Shown here: in pieces, positions 1 to 7,216 of the stretch
How the letters are laid out: every line of letters begins with the position of its first letter
Numbering within the stretch: position 1 is the first letter of the stretch
Assembly (NCBI GenBank): GCA_003694425.1
Contig: RFJX01000103.1
Coordinates: 1 to 11,601 of the forward strand
Length of the DNA: 11,601 nt
Reading direction: 5' to 3'
Source of the DNA: Gammaproteobacteria bacterium
Lineage (GTDB): Bacteria > Pseudomonadota > Gammaproteobacteria > J113
Made by a program: the position numbers and the translations under genes
Notes under the pieces: model-generated
Database searches by the model: none
What the model was told of the DNA's origin: nothing
What the model saw: only the letters and a program-made list of their open reading frames with translations

Positions 1-1352
1 GCCGCTATTTCCAGCGCGGGCGCGAGCGGCGCGGCTTCGCCGCCCTCGCCGATGCCATGGTCGCCCTCGCGGCCGGCGAGCCGCGCGAGGCGCTCAGCAA
101 GGCCGAGAAGGCCGAGCGCCTCCTCGGCCGGCCCGAGCTCACCCGGCTGATCACCGCCCAGGCGGCCGAGGCGGCGGGCGACCGCAAGCGCGCGGCCGAG
201 GCGTGGAAGGCGCTGCTCGCCGATCCGCGCACCCGCTTCGTCGGCGTGCGCGGGCTGATGCGCGAGAAACTCGCCGAGGGCGATGTCGAGACCGCCCTGG
301 CGCTGGCGCGCAAGGCCTTCGAGCTGCGCCCGCGCCACGGCGAGACGCTCGATACCCTCCTTGCCCTGCAGAACCGCGCCCATGACTGGCACGGCGCGCG
401 CACCACGCTCGCGGCGCAGTTGCGCGCCGGGCGTCTGCCGCGCGACGTCCACGCCCGCCGCGATGCGGTGCTCGCGCTGGCCGAGGCGCTCGACCGCGCG
501 TCGCGGGGCGATCAGGAGGGCGCGGACCGGGCGGCGCGCGAGGCGCAGCGCATGGCCCCCGATCTGGTGCCGGCGGCGGTGATGGCCGCGCGGGCCGAGC
601 TGCGGGCCGGCAACCGCCGCGCCGCCGAGCGCATCCTCCGCCGCGCGTGGAAGGCGGCCGGGCCGCACCCGGAGCTGGCCGCCGCCTGGGCCGCGCTCGA
701 GCCGGACGAGACGCCCGAGGCGCGCCGCCGCCGCTTCGCCAGGCTCCTTTCCGAGCACCCCGACGATCCCGAAACGCGGATGCTCGAGGCCGAGCTGGCG
801 CTGGCGGCCGAGGACTTCCCCGCCGCGCGCCGCGCCTTGGGCGATCTGCCCGAGACCCGCCCGACGGCCCGCGTGCTCACGCTGATGGCCGCGATCGCCA
901 AGGGGCAGGGCGCCCCGGAGCACGAGATCCGGGGCTGGCTGGCGCGGGCGATCTCGGCCCCGCGGGACCGGGCCTGGGTCTGCGAGGCCTGCGGCCATGT
1001 GCATGCCCATTGGGTGCCGCTGTGCGAGCGCTGCGGCGCCTTCGACACCCTGGCCTGGACCGAGCCGCCCGAGGGCGAGGCGGGCGCCCGCACCACGCCC
1101 GAGCTTTTGCCGGTGATCGCCGGTCTGCTCGAGGCCGGCGACCGGCCGGCCACGGAGGCGCCGGAGGAGTCGGAGGAGCCTGATGCCGCCGGGGCCGAAG
1201 CCGCATCGGCGGCGGGCGGATCCGATGCCGGCCCGGCCGAGCCTGCCGCACCCGAGTCGGCCCCGCCCCGGCGCGCTAGCGCCGACGATACCGAGGAGGT
1301 CTATGGCGACGTGGTGGTGCTGCCGGCGAGCGAGGAGCCGGGCAAGAGCTGA
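1..1352 (+). CDS. hemY: HemY-like TPR protein, 5'-truncated by window edge
   Basis: The reading frame is open from base 3 to the TGA at 1350-1352. The ATG at 57 is internal: in-frame residues before it (RYFQRGRERRGFAALADAM) match the arginine-rich stretch that follows the N-terminal membrane helices in HemY proteins, so the true start lies left of the window. What is visible is an Ala/Arg/Glu-rich chain of helical repeats of TPR type, then a C-terminal four-cysteine knuckle (CEACGHVHAHWVPLCERCG, about bases 981-1038) followed by FDTLAW, an ending typical of alphaproteobacterial HemY. HemY is an inner-membrane protein whose gene often lies in a haem-biosynthesis cluster; its exact role is not settled. 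After the knuckle comes an Ala/Glu/Pro-rich tail of about 90 residues that looks disordered. It is on the opposite strand from the redox operon and is probably unrelated to it. Family assignment is good; the function is inferred from the family. Confidence 0.8.
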   Translation, partial: RYFQRGRERRGFAALADAMVALAAGEPREALSKAEKAERLLGRPELTRLITAQAAEAAGDRKRAAEAWKALLADPRTRFVGVRGLMREKLAEGDVETALALARKAFELRPRHGETLDTLLALQNRAHDWHGARTTLAAQLRAGRLPRDVHARRDAVLALAEALDRASRGDQEGADRAAREAQRMAPDLVPAAVMAARAELRAGNRRAAERILRRAWKAAGPHPELAAAWAALEPDETPEARRRRFARLLSEHPDDPETRMLEAELALAAEDFPAARRALGDLPETRPTARVLTLMAAIAKGQGAPEHEIRGWLARAISAPRDRAWVCEACGHVHAHWVPLCERCGAFDTLAWTEPPEGEAGARTTPELLPVIAGLLEAGDRPATEAPEESEEPDAAGAEAASAAGGSDAGPAEPAAPESAPPRRASADDTEEVYGDVVVLPASEEPGKS

Positions 1353-1400
1353 AAATCGGGGCTACCGTTCGCCATCGGCATTTGCTATCTGCGCGGCCGG

Positions 1401-1476
1401 GCCGGTGTAGCTCAGCTGGTAGAGCAGCGCATTCGTAATGCGCGGGTCGGGGGTTCGAGTCCCTTCACCGGCACCA
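1401..1476 (+). tRNA. tRNA-Thr (anticodon CGT)
   Basis: A full cloverleaf can be drawn by eye. The acceptor stem GCCGGTG pairs with CACCGGC (1466-1472), followed by discriminator A1473 and an encoded CCA at 1474-1476. The D arm carries AGCTCAGCTGGTAGAGC. The anticodon stem GCGCA (1427-1431) pairs with TGCGC (1439-1443) around the loop TTCGTAA, giving anticodon CGT at 1434-1436, which reads the threonine codon ACG. The T arm contains GGTTCGAGTCC. The 48 nt between the hemY-like stop and the tRNA hold no convincing -35/-10 pair. The 3' end faces the redox operon, which begins 32 nt further on and is transcribed toward it; no terminator with a T-run is visible between them. Confidence 0.97.
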
Positions 1477-1508
1477 CCTCTTGCCTGGAGATGCGAGCGG
1501 GCGCGCCG

Positions 1509-2870
1509 TCAGCCGCCGCCCTGGTCCCGTCGGCGCGAGAGCATGCGGTAGATGCTGCGCTCGCTGATGCCCATGATCCGCGCCACGCGGCGGCGGTTGC
1601 CGCCGTGCCGCTCGAGCAGAAGGTCCAGATAGCGCTCGGCCAACCTGTCCAGATCGGGCTCGTCCGAGACGTCGAGGGCCCCGGCCGGCTCGCCGGGCCG
1701 GACGGCGTTGAGCTCGACGTGGCGGGGCAGGATGTTGGGGCTCTCGCCCGAGAGGATCACCGCCCGTTCGATCACCCCCTGCAGCTCGCGCAGGTTCCCC
1801 GGCCAGTCCCACTCGCACAGGCGCCGCAGCGCGCCCGACGACAGCCGCTTCGGCCGGTCCCGGGCAAAGCTCCTGCGCTTGAGGAAGTTCTGCGCAAGCT
1901 CGGGGATGTCCTTGCGGCGCTGGCGCAGCGGCGGCACCTCGAGCGTCATGCCGGAGAGCAGGAAGAACAGCTCCGGCACGATCTCGCGTCGGCCCGAGAC
2001 CGGGCCCGAGGCGAGCGTCACACCGGCGAGGATACGCGCCCGCAGCGGCTGCAACGCGGCCGAGCCCCGCCGGGCGAAGGCGCCGCTCTCGATGATGACC
2101 GCGATCTGGCGCTGCGCCGCGGCCGGGGCGCGGCCGATGTCGGCCAGATAGAGGGTGCCGCCGGCGGCGAGCTCGAGCAGTCCCGGCTCCTCGTCGCCGA
2201 CCAGCTCGGCCATCAGCGTCTCGGCCGAATGCTCGACGCAGGAAATCTGGTGGAAGGGCCCGTCGCGACGCGGACCCTGGTGGTGGATGAAGCGCGCGAC
2301 GGTGCGCTTGCCCGTCCCCCACTCGCCGGCGATCAGCGCCGGCACGTCACCCTCGGCCAGCGCGCTCGCCCGGCGGCGGAGCTGCACCATCTCGGGCGAG
2401 GAGCCGACGAGCTCGGGCGGCTCCTGAGCCCCGATCGCCCGGCGCAGCCGGCCAAGCTCGCCGCGCAGCCGTGCCATCTCGAGCACACGCGCCAGAACCA
2501 GTTCCAGGGCCGCCGGGGTGATCGGCTTGGTCAGGTAGTCGGCCGCTCCTGCCCGCACCGCCGCCACCGCCTGATCGACCGAGCCGTAGGCGGTGAGCAC
2601 CACCACCGGCGCGACACGGGCGAGCTCGGCGACGAGATCCATGCCGTCGGCATCGGGCAGGCGCTGATCGAGGAGCACCGCGTCGGGCCGGTGCGCGGCA
2701 ACGGCGGCGCGCGCCTCTGCCGCCGTGGCCGCCACCTCGGGCGTGTAGCCGAGCCCGGCGAGCTGGCGGGCGAGCAGCCGACCGAGGGTGGCGTCGTCAT
2801 CGACCAGGAGAACCCGCGCCGGCGCGGGCTGGCCGGCGGCTTGGCTTCGCTCGGGGGCCGCCAGGCTCAT
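1509..2870 (-). CDS. NtrC-family response regulator with degenerate AAA+ domain
   Basis: The 453-residue protein starts at the ATG 2870-2868, which overlaps the kinase stop (ATGA) and has a strong AGGAGG seven bases upstream. Domains: receiver at about 18-130, with acidic D24-D26, phospho-acceptor D68 (VLLDQRLP), T93 and K115; AAA+ region at about 150-375, with Walker A GEWGTGKR (182-189) and a WPGNLREL sensor II motif (356-363); Fis-type helix-turn-helix at about 424-446 (NRRRVARIMGISERSIYRML). The AAA+ domain is damaged as a sigma-54 activator. The GAFTGA loop is gone (VGDEEPGLLELAAGGT, roughly 10 residues shorter than usual), Walker B reads LYLADIG instead of LFLDEIG, and the arginine-finger segment LYYRL is LFFLL. 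It is therefore unlikely to remodel sigma-54 holoenzyme. By analogy with Rhodobacter capsulatus NtrC, which lacks GAFTGA and acts with sigma-70, it may be a direct activator or repressor. The likely partner is the adjacent kinase and the likely target is this operon; both are inferred. Confidence 0.9.
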   Translation of the reverse strand: MSLAAPERSQAAGQPAPARVLLVDDDATLGRLLARQLAGLGYTPEVAATAAEARAAVAAHRPDAVLLDQRLPDADGMDLVAELARVAPVVVLTAYGSVDQAVAAVRAGAADYLTKPITPAALELVLARVLEMARLRGELGRLRRAIGAQEPPELVGSSPEMVQLRRRASALAEGDVPALIAGEWGTGKRTVARFIHHQGPRRDGPFHQISCVEHSAETLMAELVGDEEPGLLELAAGGTLYLADIGRAPAAAQRQIAVIIESGAFARRGSAALQPLRARILAGVTLASGPVSGRREIVPELFFLLSGMTLEVPPLRQRRKDIPELAQNFLKRRSFARDRPKRLSSGALRRLCEWDWPGNLRELQGVIERAVILSGESPNILPRHVELNAVRPGEPAGALDVSDEPDLDRLAERYLDLLLERHGGNRRRVARIMGISERSIYRMLSRRRDQGGG

Positions 2871-4780
2871 GGGCGCGCCTCCTGCGGCGGGTGCTGCGCC
2901 TCTGCACCGGCGGAGGGGGCCTGCCGCGGCAGGGTGACGGTGAAGGTGGCGCCTTCGCCGGGGCGCGAGCGCACTTCGATGCGGCCGCCGGCGCGGCGGA
3001 CCACCTGCCGGCACAGCGCCAGCCCCAGCCCCCGCCCGCGGCTGCCGTCGGCGCGGCGGGTCCAGAAGGGCAGGAAGATGTGCTCGAGATCCTCGGGCGC
3101 GATGCCGACTCCACTATCGGCGACGGTCAGGCGCAGGCTGTCGGGTTCGGCGTCGATGGCAAGGCGCAGGCGCCCGCCGCCGCGCATGGCGTGCATCGCG
3201 TTGGCGACGAGGTTGAGGATGAGAATCCGCATGTCGCTTTCGGATCCGATCATCTGCGCGCCACCTTCCGGCGGCTCGAAATGCACCTCCACGCCCCCCT
3301 GCTCGAGGGCCGGCGCCATGAGCCGAAGCATGTCCCGCGCGAGGTCCGCAAGGTCGAAGACGGTGACCGTCTGCTCCGAGGGCATCGAGAGGCGCATCAG
3401 GCTCTCGGTGACCTCGAGGCAGGAGCGGATCTCGCCCTCGACCACCTCGGCCAGCTCGCGGCGCTCGTCGCCCTCGGGCAGGGCGTCGCGCATCTGGTCC
3501 ACCGCCAGCAGGATCGAGGACAGCGGGGTGTTGATCTCGTGCGCGACGCCGTTGGCCAGCATGGCCACTTCGGAGAGGCGCTGCTGCTGCGAGAGCTCCA
3601 CCTCGGCGTCGAGGTCGCGGATCACCTCGATCGCGCAGGCCTCGCTTCCGCCATCGGTCACGAGTCTCAGCGGCGCGGCGATGATGTCGGCGCTCATCTC
3701 GCGCCCGCCGGGCAGACGCAGGCGGTCGAGAAAGCGCGTGGTGTCGAGCCGGCCCTCGCGCAGCCGCGCCACCGGGCAGGTCTGGAGCGTGGCCGGGCAG
3801 GGCTCGTCGCGCCCGTGGGTCAGCGCGTAGCAGGGCCGGCCGATCACCTGCTCCCGCGGCAGGCCGAGCTGGGCGAGATGGGCGGCGTTGGCGTCGCGGA
3901 TGCGGTAGTCGGGTCCGATGACGCGGATGCCGTCCGGCGCGGCCTCGAGCACCGACCGCGTGGCCGAGAGCGCGGCGGCGAGCTGGTCGCGCGCCCGCTC
4001 GAGGCGCTCGGCCATCAGGTTGAAGCTGCGGGCGAAACGGGCGAGCTCGTCCGCCCCCTCGACCGGCGCGCGCCGCTCCAGCCGACCGGCGCCCAGCTCG
4101 CGGGCCGCCTCCTCGAGCCTCTGCAGCCGGGCGGTGACCAGCCGTCGCGTGGACCACCAGAGGGCGGCGGCGAGCAGGGCCATCACCACCGCGCCCATGC
4201 CGATCAGCATCAGCGAGGCGCGAAGCGCGTAGGCCCGGGCGGGGCCGGCGTCGAAATCGACCACCAGATAGCCGTTGACCGGATGGCGCTCGGGCGGGCC
4301 GTGGCACTCGGCGCAGGGCGGCTGGTTGTGCACGGGGTTGATGCTGCGGAGCACATCGCCGCGACCGGGCAGCGACAGGAACTCGCTGCGTGCCTCGCCG
4401 CGCCTCAGGGCGGTGCGCACGGCCTCGGTCTCGAGCCGCGTGCCGAGCGCGGTGTCATTGCTCGAGAAGCGGATCTCGCCGTTCGGTGCGATGATGTGCA
4501 CGCCGACGACCTCGGGCAGGGCCCCGACCCCGGCCACGATGCGCCGCAGCCCGGGCAGATCGCGCTTGAGCATGGCGTTCTCGAGGGCGGCGCGCAGGGC
4601 GTTGTTGACCGTGAGCGAGGCGCGGGCGTGCTCGCTCAGGAGGAAGCGCGTCTGGGCCGAGAGCAGGATCAGCAGGAAGGCGAGCGAGGCGAGGCCGAGG
4701 CCGGCGAGCGTCACCGCCATGAACTGGCGCAGGAGCGAGGCGCCGAGAAACGCGCGGGCCCGGCCCCACCAGCCGCGCAT
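2867..4780 (-). CDS. Membrane sensor histidine kinase with periplasmic CxxCH heme motif and Cys-rich PAS domain
   Basis: The 637-residue protein starts at the ATG 4780-4778 (MRGWWGRARAFLGASLLRQF), five bases after the ferredoxin stop. The open frame continues 41 residues upstream but overlaps that gene and is not membrane-like. Order: TM1 at about 21-43; periplasmic sensor at 44-187 with one c-type heme motif CAECH (156-160) near its end; TM2 at about 188-210; HAMP to about 265; PAS at about 270-390 with C317, C328 and C335 (RPCYALTHGRDEPCPATLQT, then CP); H-box with H414 (AHEINTPL); N-box around N527; G1 DSGVGI (555-560); F-box FLPFWTRR; G2 GRGLGLAL. It should autophosphorylate H414 and pass phosphate to D68 of the next gene, with which it overlaps by 4 nt. 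A covalent heme on the periplasmic face would suit sensing redox state or a small gas; the PAS cysteines could bind an Fe-S cluster or act as thiol switches. The signal is unknown. Confidence 0.92.
   Translation of the reverse strand: MRGWWGRARAFLGASLLRQFMAVTLAGLGLASLAFLLILLSAQTRFLLSEHARASLTVNNALRAALENAMLKRDLPGLRRIVAGVGALPEVVGVHIIAPNGEIRFSSNDTALGTRLETEAVRTALRRGEARSEFLSLPGRGDVLRSINPVHNQPPCAECHGPPERHPVNGYLVVDFDAGPARAYALRASLMLIGMGAVVMALLAAALWWSTRRLVTARLQRLEEAARELGAGRLERRAPVEGADELARFARSFNLMAERLERARDQLAAALSATRSVLEAAPDGIRVIGPDYRIRDANAAHLAQLGLPREQVIGRPCYALTHGRDEPCPATLQTCPVARLREGRLDTTRFLDRLRLPGGREMSADIIAAPLRLVTDGGSEACAIEVIRDLDAEVELSQQQRLSEVAMLANGVAHEINTPLSSILLAVDQMRDALPEGDERRELAEVVEGEIRSCLEVTESLMRLSMPSEQTVTVFDLADLARDMLRLMAPALEQGGVEVHFEPPEGGAQMIGSESDMRILILNLVANAMHAMRGGGRLRLAIDAEPDSLRLTVADSGVGIAPEDLEHIFLPFWTRRADGSRGRGLGLALCRQVVRRAGGRIEVRSRPGEGATFTVTLPRQAPSAGAEAQHPPQEARP
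2878..2883 (-). promoter_or_regulatory. Ribosome binding site of response regulator
   Basis: On the minus strand AGGAGG lies seven bases before the ATG at 2870. This decides the start: the open frame runs further upstream, but that part overlaps the kinase gene and has no regulator-like sequence. Confidence 0.75.
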
Positions 4781-4785
4781 GGGGC

Positions 4786-5763
4786 TCAGAGCACCAGAAT
4801 GTCGGGCCGGGTGTGCCCGCGCGCCGCGCAGACCGCGCACAGGGCCCGCTGCCCTGCCCGCCGGGCCGTCGGACGATGTGCCTGCACGCCGCATCCCTCG
4901 CACCTGAATTCGCTCAAGGCTATCGGCGCGGGGGCGGGGGCGTCAAACGCGATCTCGATCGCGCGGGCGTCGCAGAGCGCCGCGCACTGGCCGCAACCGT
5001 TGCAGCGCCAGGGCAGGATCCGGTAGCGCGGAACCGGCTCGGCATCGAGGCGGATCGCGCCGGTGGGGCAGACGCTCGCGCAACCGTCGCAACCTGTGCA
5101 GGCCTGCGGGTCGATGCGCGGCACGATCGGAAAGAGCGCGTCGGGCCGGCGGCGCGCGGCGAGCAGGCGGCCGAGCGCGCCGGGCGGCTCCTCCTCGTCC
5201 CGCGAGGTGCCGGCCGGCAAGCGCGCGAGCAGATGCCGCCGGCCGCGATCGGGGGCCACCGGCGCCAGCTTCGGGCCGAACAGCCCGCGCGTCGGCGGCT
5301 GCTCCTCGAAGGCAATGGTCTCGAGCCGGCGCGAGCGCAGCAGGGCGTTGAACCGCGCCAAAGTGCGCGTGAAGTCCGGCGCGCCCTGCCGGGGGCATCG
5401 GCCGCAATCGCGGGGCGCGGCGAGGATGCGGCGCACCCCGGCGAGCCACGCCGCGGCCAGCTGCTCGAGCCCGAGGGCGTTCAGGCAGCCGATGTTGGCG
5501 CGGCCGGGCAGCGCGCCGCTGCAGGCCAGCCGCCAGTCCGGGCCCTGCGGCTCGGGCAGCGGAAGCGGATCGAGCGCGCCGGCGGGGCAGGCGGCGGCGC
5601 AGGCGCCGCAGCCGTTGCAGGCCTCGGTGGCGATGCGGGGCGCGCTTCCGGCCGCGAGCTCGATCGCCGCGCGCGGGCAGGCCTGTTCGCACAGGGTGCA
5701 GCTGCCCAGCGGGTTGCGCGCCCGGCTGCATGCGGACGCCGCGACTCTCGGCGCCGGCGTCAC
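4786..5763 (-). CDS. Polyferredoxin-like iron-sulfur protein with C-terminal zinc-ribbon-like motif
   Basis: I chose the GTG start at 5763, which overlaps the chaperone stop as GTGA; a TTG lies one codon upstream. This gives 325 residues. Cysteine groups in order: C12 with C22, C25 and C29 (an atypical spaced set, CTLCEQACP); C49, C52, C55, C59 (CNGCGACAAACP); a middle set C81, C93, C120, C123; C222, C225, C228, C232 (CTGCDGCASVCP); C254, C257, C260, C264 (CNGCGQCAALC); and C288, C291 with C309, C312 (CEGC...CAVC), which looks like a zinc ribbon. That allows up to four or five [4Fe-4S] clusters. There is no signal peptide or membrane segment, so it is probably cytoplasmic. Its place between the chaperone and the kinase suggests a role in electron delivery or cofactor maturation for the Mo enzyme, or a redox link to another pathway. 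It resembles NapF/NapG-like ferredoxins only in general terms, and I cannot name a precise family. Confidence 0.85.
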   Translation of the reverse strand: MTPAPRVAASACSRARNPLGSCTLCEQACPRAAIELAAGSAPRIATEACNGCGACAAACPAGALDPLPLPEPQGPDWRLACSGALPGRANIGCLNALGLEQLAAAWLAGVRRILAAPRDCGRCPRQGAPDFTRTLARFNALLRSRRLETIAFEEQPPTRGLFGPKLAPVAPDRGRRHLLARLPAGTSRDEEEPPGALGRLLAARRRPDALFPIVPRIDPQACTGCDGCASVCPTGAIRLDAEPVPRYRILPWRCNGCGQCAALCDARAIEIAFDAPAPAPIALSEFRCEGCGVQAHRPTARRAGQRALCAVCAARGHTRPDILVL

Positions 5764-6533
5764 CAACTCGGCGCCGCCCCGGGCACGTAGGCCACCGCCT
5801 CGGGCTCGCTCGCCGCGCGCTTGGGCGGCTCGGGAATGCGCTCGGCCACGCCGGTGATGCGCTCGAGTTCGGCCCGCAGGCGCGACAGGAGCACGCCGGC
5901 GAACTCGGCCGCGGCGCGGTAGAGCGCGGTGTCGGCCCGCTGGGCCACGCGGCCGAGGAAGTTGCCGACCCAGGGGCCCATCTGCGTGTCCAGGAACACC
6001 GCCGCATCGACCAGCGCCGCGCCGCTCGCGGTCTCAAGGAGGAGCGAGACGAACTGCAGCATGGGCACGATGTGATCGTCGGGCCGCTTGCGCCAGTCGG
6101 GAACCTTGACCCCCCAATGCGCGTACCAGCGGCGGGCGGCGAACATCGGCTCCCCGCGCTCGGTGTGGTCGTCGGTCAGCCAGACCGAGGCGCTGGGCGC
6201 GGCGCGGTGGCCGTGGGTCAGGAAGATGTCGGCGTAGTCCGCCGCCAGCCGGTCGAGCACCGCCTGATCCGGCGTCTCGGGCAGGGCATCCACCGCGTCC
6301 TTCAGCCGCGCCACCGCCTCGCGCCCGGCGGAGTCATCGAGCACGCCGGCGAGAAAGGCCCAGAGCTCGGGCTCGGCCAGGGCGCGGACCGTGGCCGTGT
6401 CGAGCTCGCGATCGAACAGGCGCAGCACCACCCCGAGCGCCTCGGCGAATTCGGCGAGCCGGGCCCGCTCCGCGCCGTCCGGCTCGCGTGGCGTCTCGGG
6501 CAACTCGTGGAGCTTCTCCGCGGCGGCGCTCAT
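5760..6533 (-). CDS. TorD/DmsD-family maturation chaperone
   Basis: This 257-residue protein is almost all helical, with no signal peptide and no cysteines. It carries the family signature in the form RPDDHIVPMLQF (150-161), corresponding to the E-P-x-D-H motif of TorD/DmsD/NarJ-type chaperones, followed by a helix SLLLE. Known members bind the twin-arginine leader and the immature Mo subunit in the cytoplasm, help insert the molybdopterin guanine dinucleotide cofactor and hold back export until folding is complete. It lies two genes downstream of a Tat-leader Mo enzyme, which is the obvious client. The ATG at 6533 overlaps the stop of the Fe-S subunit (ATGA), and its own stop overlaps the next start (GTGA), so translation is probably coupled on both sides. 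It is longer than the usual roughly 200 residues because of a polar N-terminus and a Pro/Ala/Glu-rich tail after about residue 230. Confidence 0.88.
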   Translation of the reverse strand: MSAAAEKLHELPETPREPDGAERARLAEFAEALGVVLRLFDRELDTATVRALAEPELWAFLAGVLDDSAGREAVARLKDAVDALPETPDQAVLDRLAADYADIFLTHGHRAAPSASVWLTDDHTERGEPMFAARRWYAHWGVKVPDWRKRPDDHIVPMLQFVSLLLETASGAALVDAAVFLDTQMGPWVGNFLGRVAQRADTALYRAAAEFAGVLLSRLRAELERITGVAERIPEPPKRAASEPEAVAYVPGAAPSW

Positions 6534-7198
6534 CCCTGCACCTTGCCCTTGGAGTGCGGCACGAAGACGATCGACGGGTGGGTGAGGTTGGGATCGGCCA
6601 TGCCGCGCACCTGATCGACCACCTCGTCATGCGGCCCGCGCGCCTTCGTCTCGTAGGTGCCGGCGCGCAGCTCGTCGATCGGCCCGATGTCGAGCACCCG
6701 CATCATGCAGGCCTCGACGCAGTAGGGCTTGCGGCCTGCCTCGAGCTGGTCGATGCACATGTTGCATTTCTTGACCACCTTCTCCTCGGGGTCGAACTGC
6801 GGCGCGCCGAACGGACAGGCCGCCTCGCATTTGCGGCAGCCGATGCAGAGGGTGGAGTCGATGTCCACCACCCCGTTGTCCTTGCGCTTGAAGATCGCCC
6901 CCGTCGGGCAGGCCGGCAGGCAGGCCGGCTCCGCGCAGTGGTTGCAGGACATGTTGATCTTGAAGGCGAACACCTCGGGGAAGGTGCCGCCCTCGACGTA
7001 CTGCACCCGGCGGAAGCGGGGTCCGGCGGGCAGGCCGTTCTTGTCCTTGCACGCCATCTCGCAGGCCCGGCAGCCGATGCAGTCCACGTTGTTGTGGATG
7101 AAGCCGAGCTGCACCTCCGGCACGACCTTGGGGTAGCCGTACTTGCGGAGACGGGCGACGCTCTCCTTGATCTTCGCCTTGTCGATCCGGTTGGCCAT
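6530..7198 (-). CDS. dmsB-like: DmsB-like electron-transfer subunit with four [4Fe-4S] clusters
   Basis: The 222-residue protein has sixteen cysteines in four ferredoxin groups, laid out as in DmsB/NrfC/PhsB: C40, C43, C46, C50 (CIGCRACEMAC); C85, C88, C93, C97 (CNHCAEPACLPACP); C118, C121, C124, C128 (CIGCRKCEAACPFGAP); C145, C148, C160, C164 (CNMC ... CVEAC). The tail GPIDELR also matches DmsB closely. It would take electrons to or from the catalytic Mo subunit and pass them to a cytochrome or membrane partner. It has no leader of its own, as is normal for subunits exported by hitch-hiking with the Tat-leader catalytic subunit. The start ATG at 7198 has GGAGGAGG eight bases upstream. It begins 18 nt after the Mo subunit stop and overlaps the chaperone start by 4 nt. 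The first residues (MANRIDKAKIKESVARLRKY) are an amphipathic extension before the first cluster. Family is secure; the exact partner is not. Confidence 0.93.
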   Translation of the reverse strand: MANRIDKAKIKESVARLRKYGYPKVVPEVQLGFIHNNVDCIGCRACEMACKDKNGLPAGPRFRRVQYVEGGTFPEVFAFKINMSCNHCAEPACLPACPTGAIFKRKDNGVVDIDSTLCIGCRKCEAACPFGAPQFDPEEKVVKKCNMCIDQLEAGRKPYCVEACMMRVLDIGPIDELRAGTYETKARGPHDEVVDQVRGMADPNLTHPSIVFVPHSKGKVQG

Positions 7199-7206
7199 CT
7201 CGTCTG

Positions 7207-7214
7207 CCTCCTCC
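7207..7214 (-). promoter_or_regulatory. Strong ribosome binding site of DmsB-like subunit
   Basis: GGAGGAGG on the minus strand lies eight bases before the ATG at 7198, inside the 18-nt gap after the Mo subunit gene. It sets the start. Confidence 0.75.
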
Positions 7215-7216
7215 GC

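Noticed and set aside
1353..1400. Possible tRNA promoter (TTTGCTATCT at 1381-1390 as an extended -10)
   Set aside because: The hexamer matches the consensus poorly and there is no -35 at a sensible distance; the tRNA may be cotranscribed with the upstream gene.
1477..1508. Possible intrinsic terminator between the convergent tRNA and operon
   Set aside because: I see no stem followed by a T-run on either strand in this 32-nt gap.
4781..4903. Upstream extension of the kinase by 41 residues
   Set aside because: It overlaps the ferredoxin coding end, has no membrane or domain character, and the ATG at 4780 places the first membrane helix normally.
1491..5026. Long + strand open frames opposite the response regulator, kinase and ferredoxin genes
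   Set aside because: They are Arg/Gly/Ala/His-rich shadow frames without motifs or plausible ribosome binding sites, antisense to well-supported genes.
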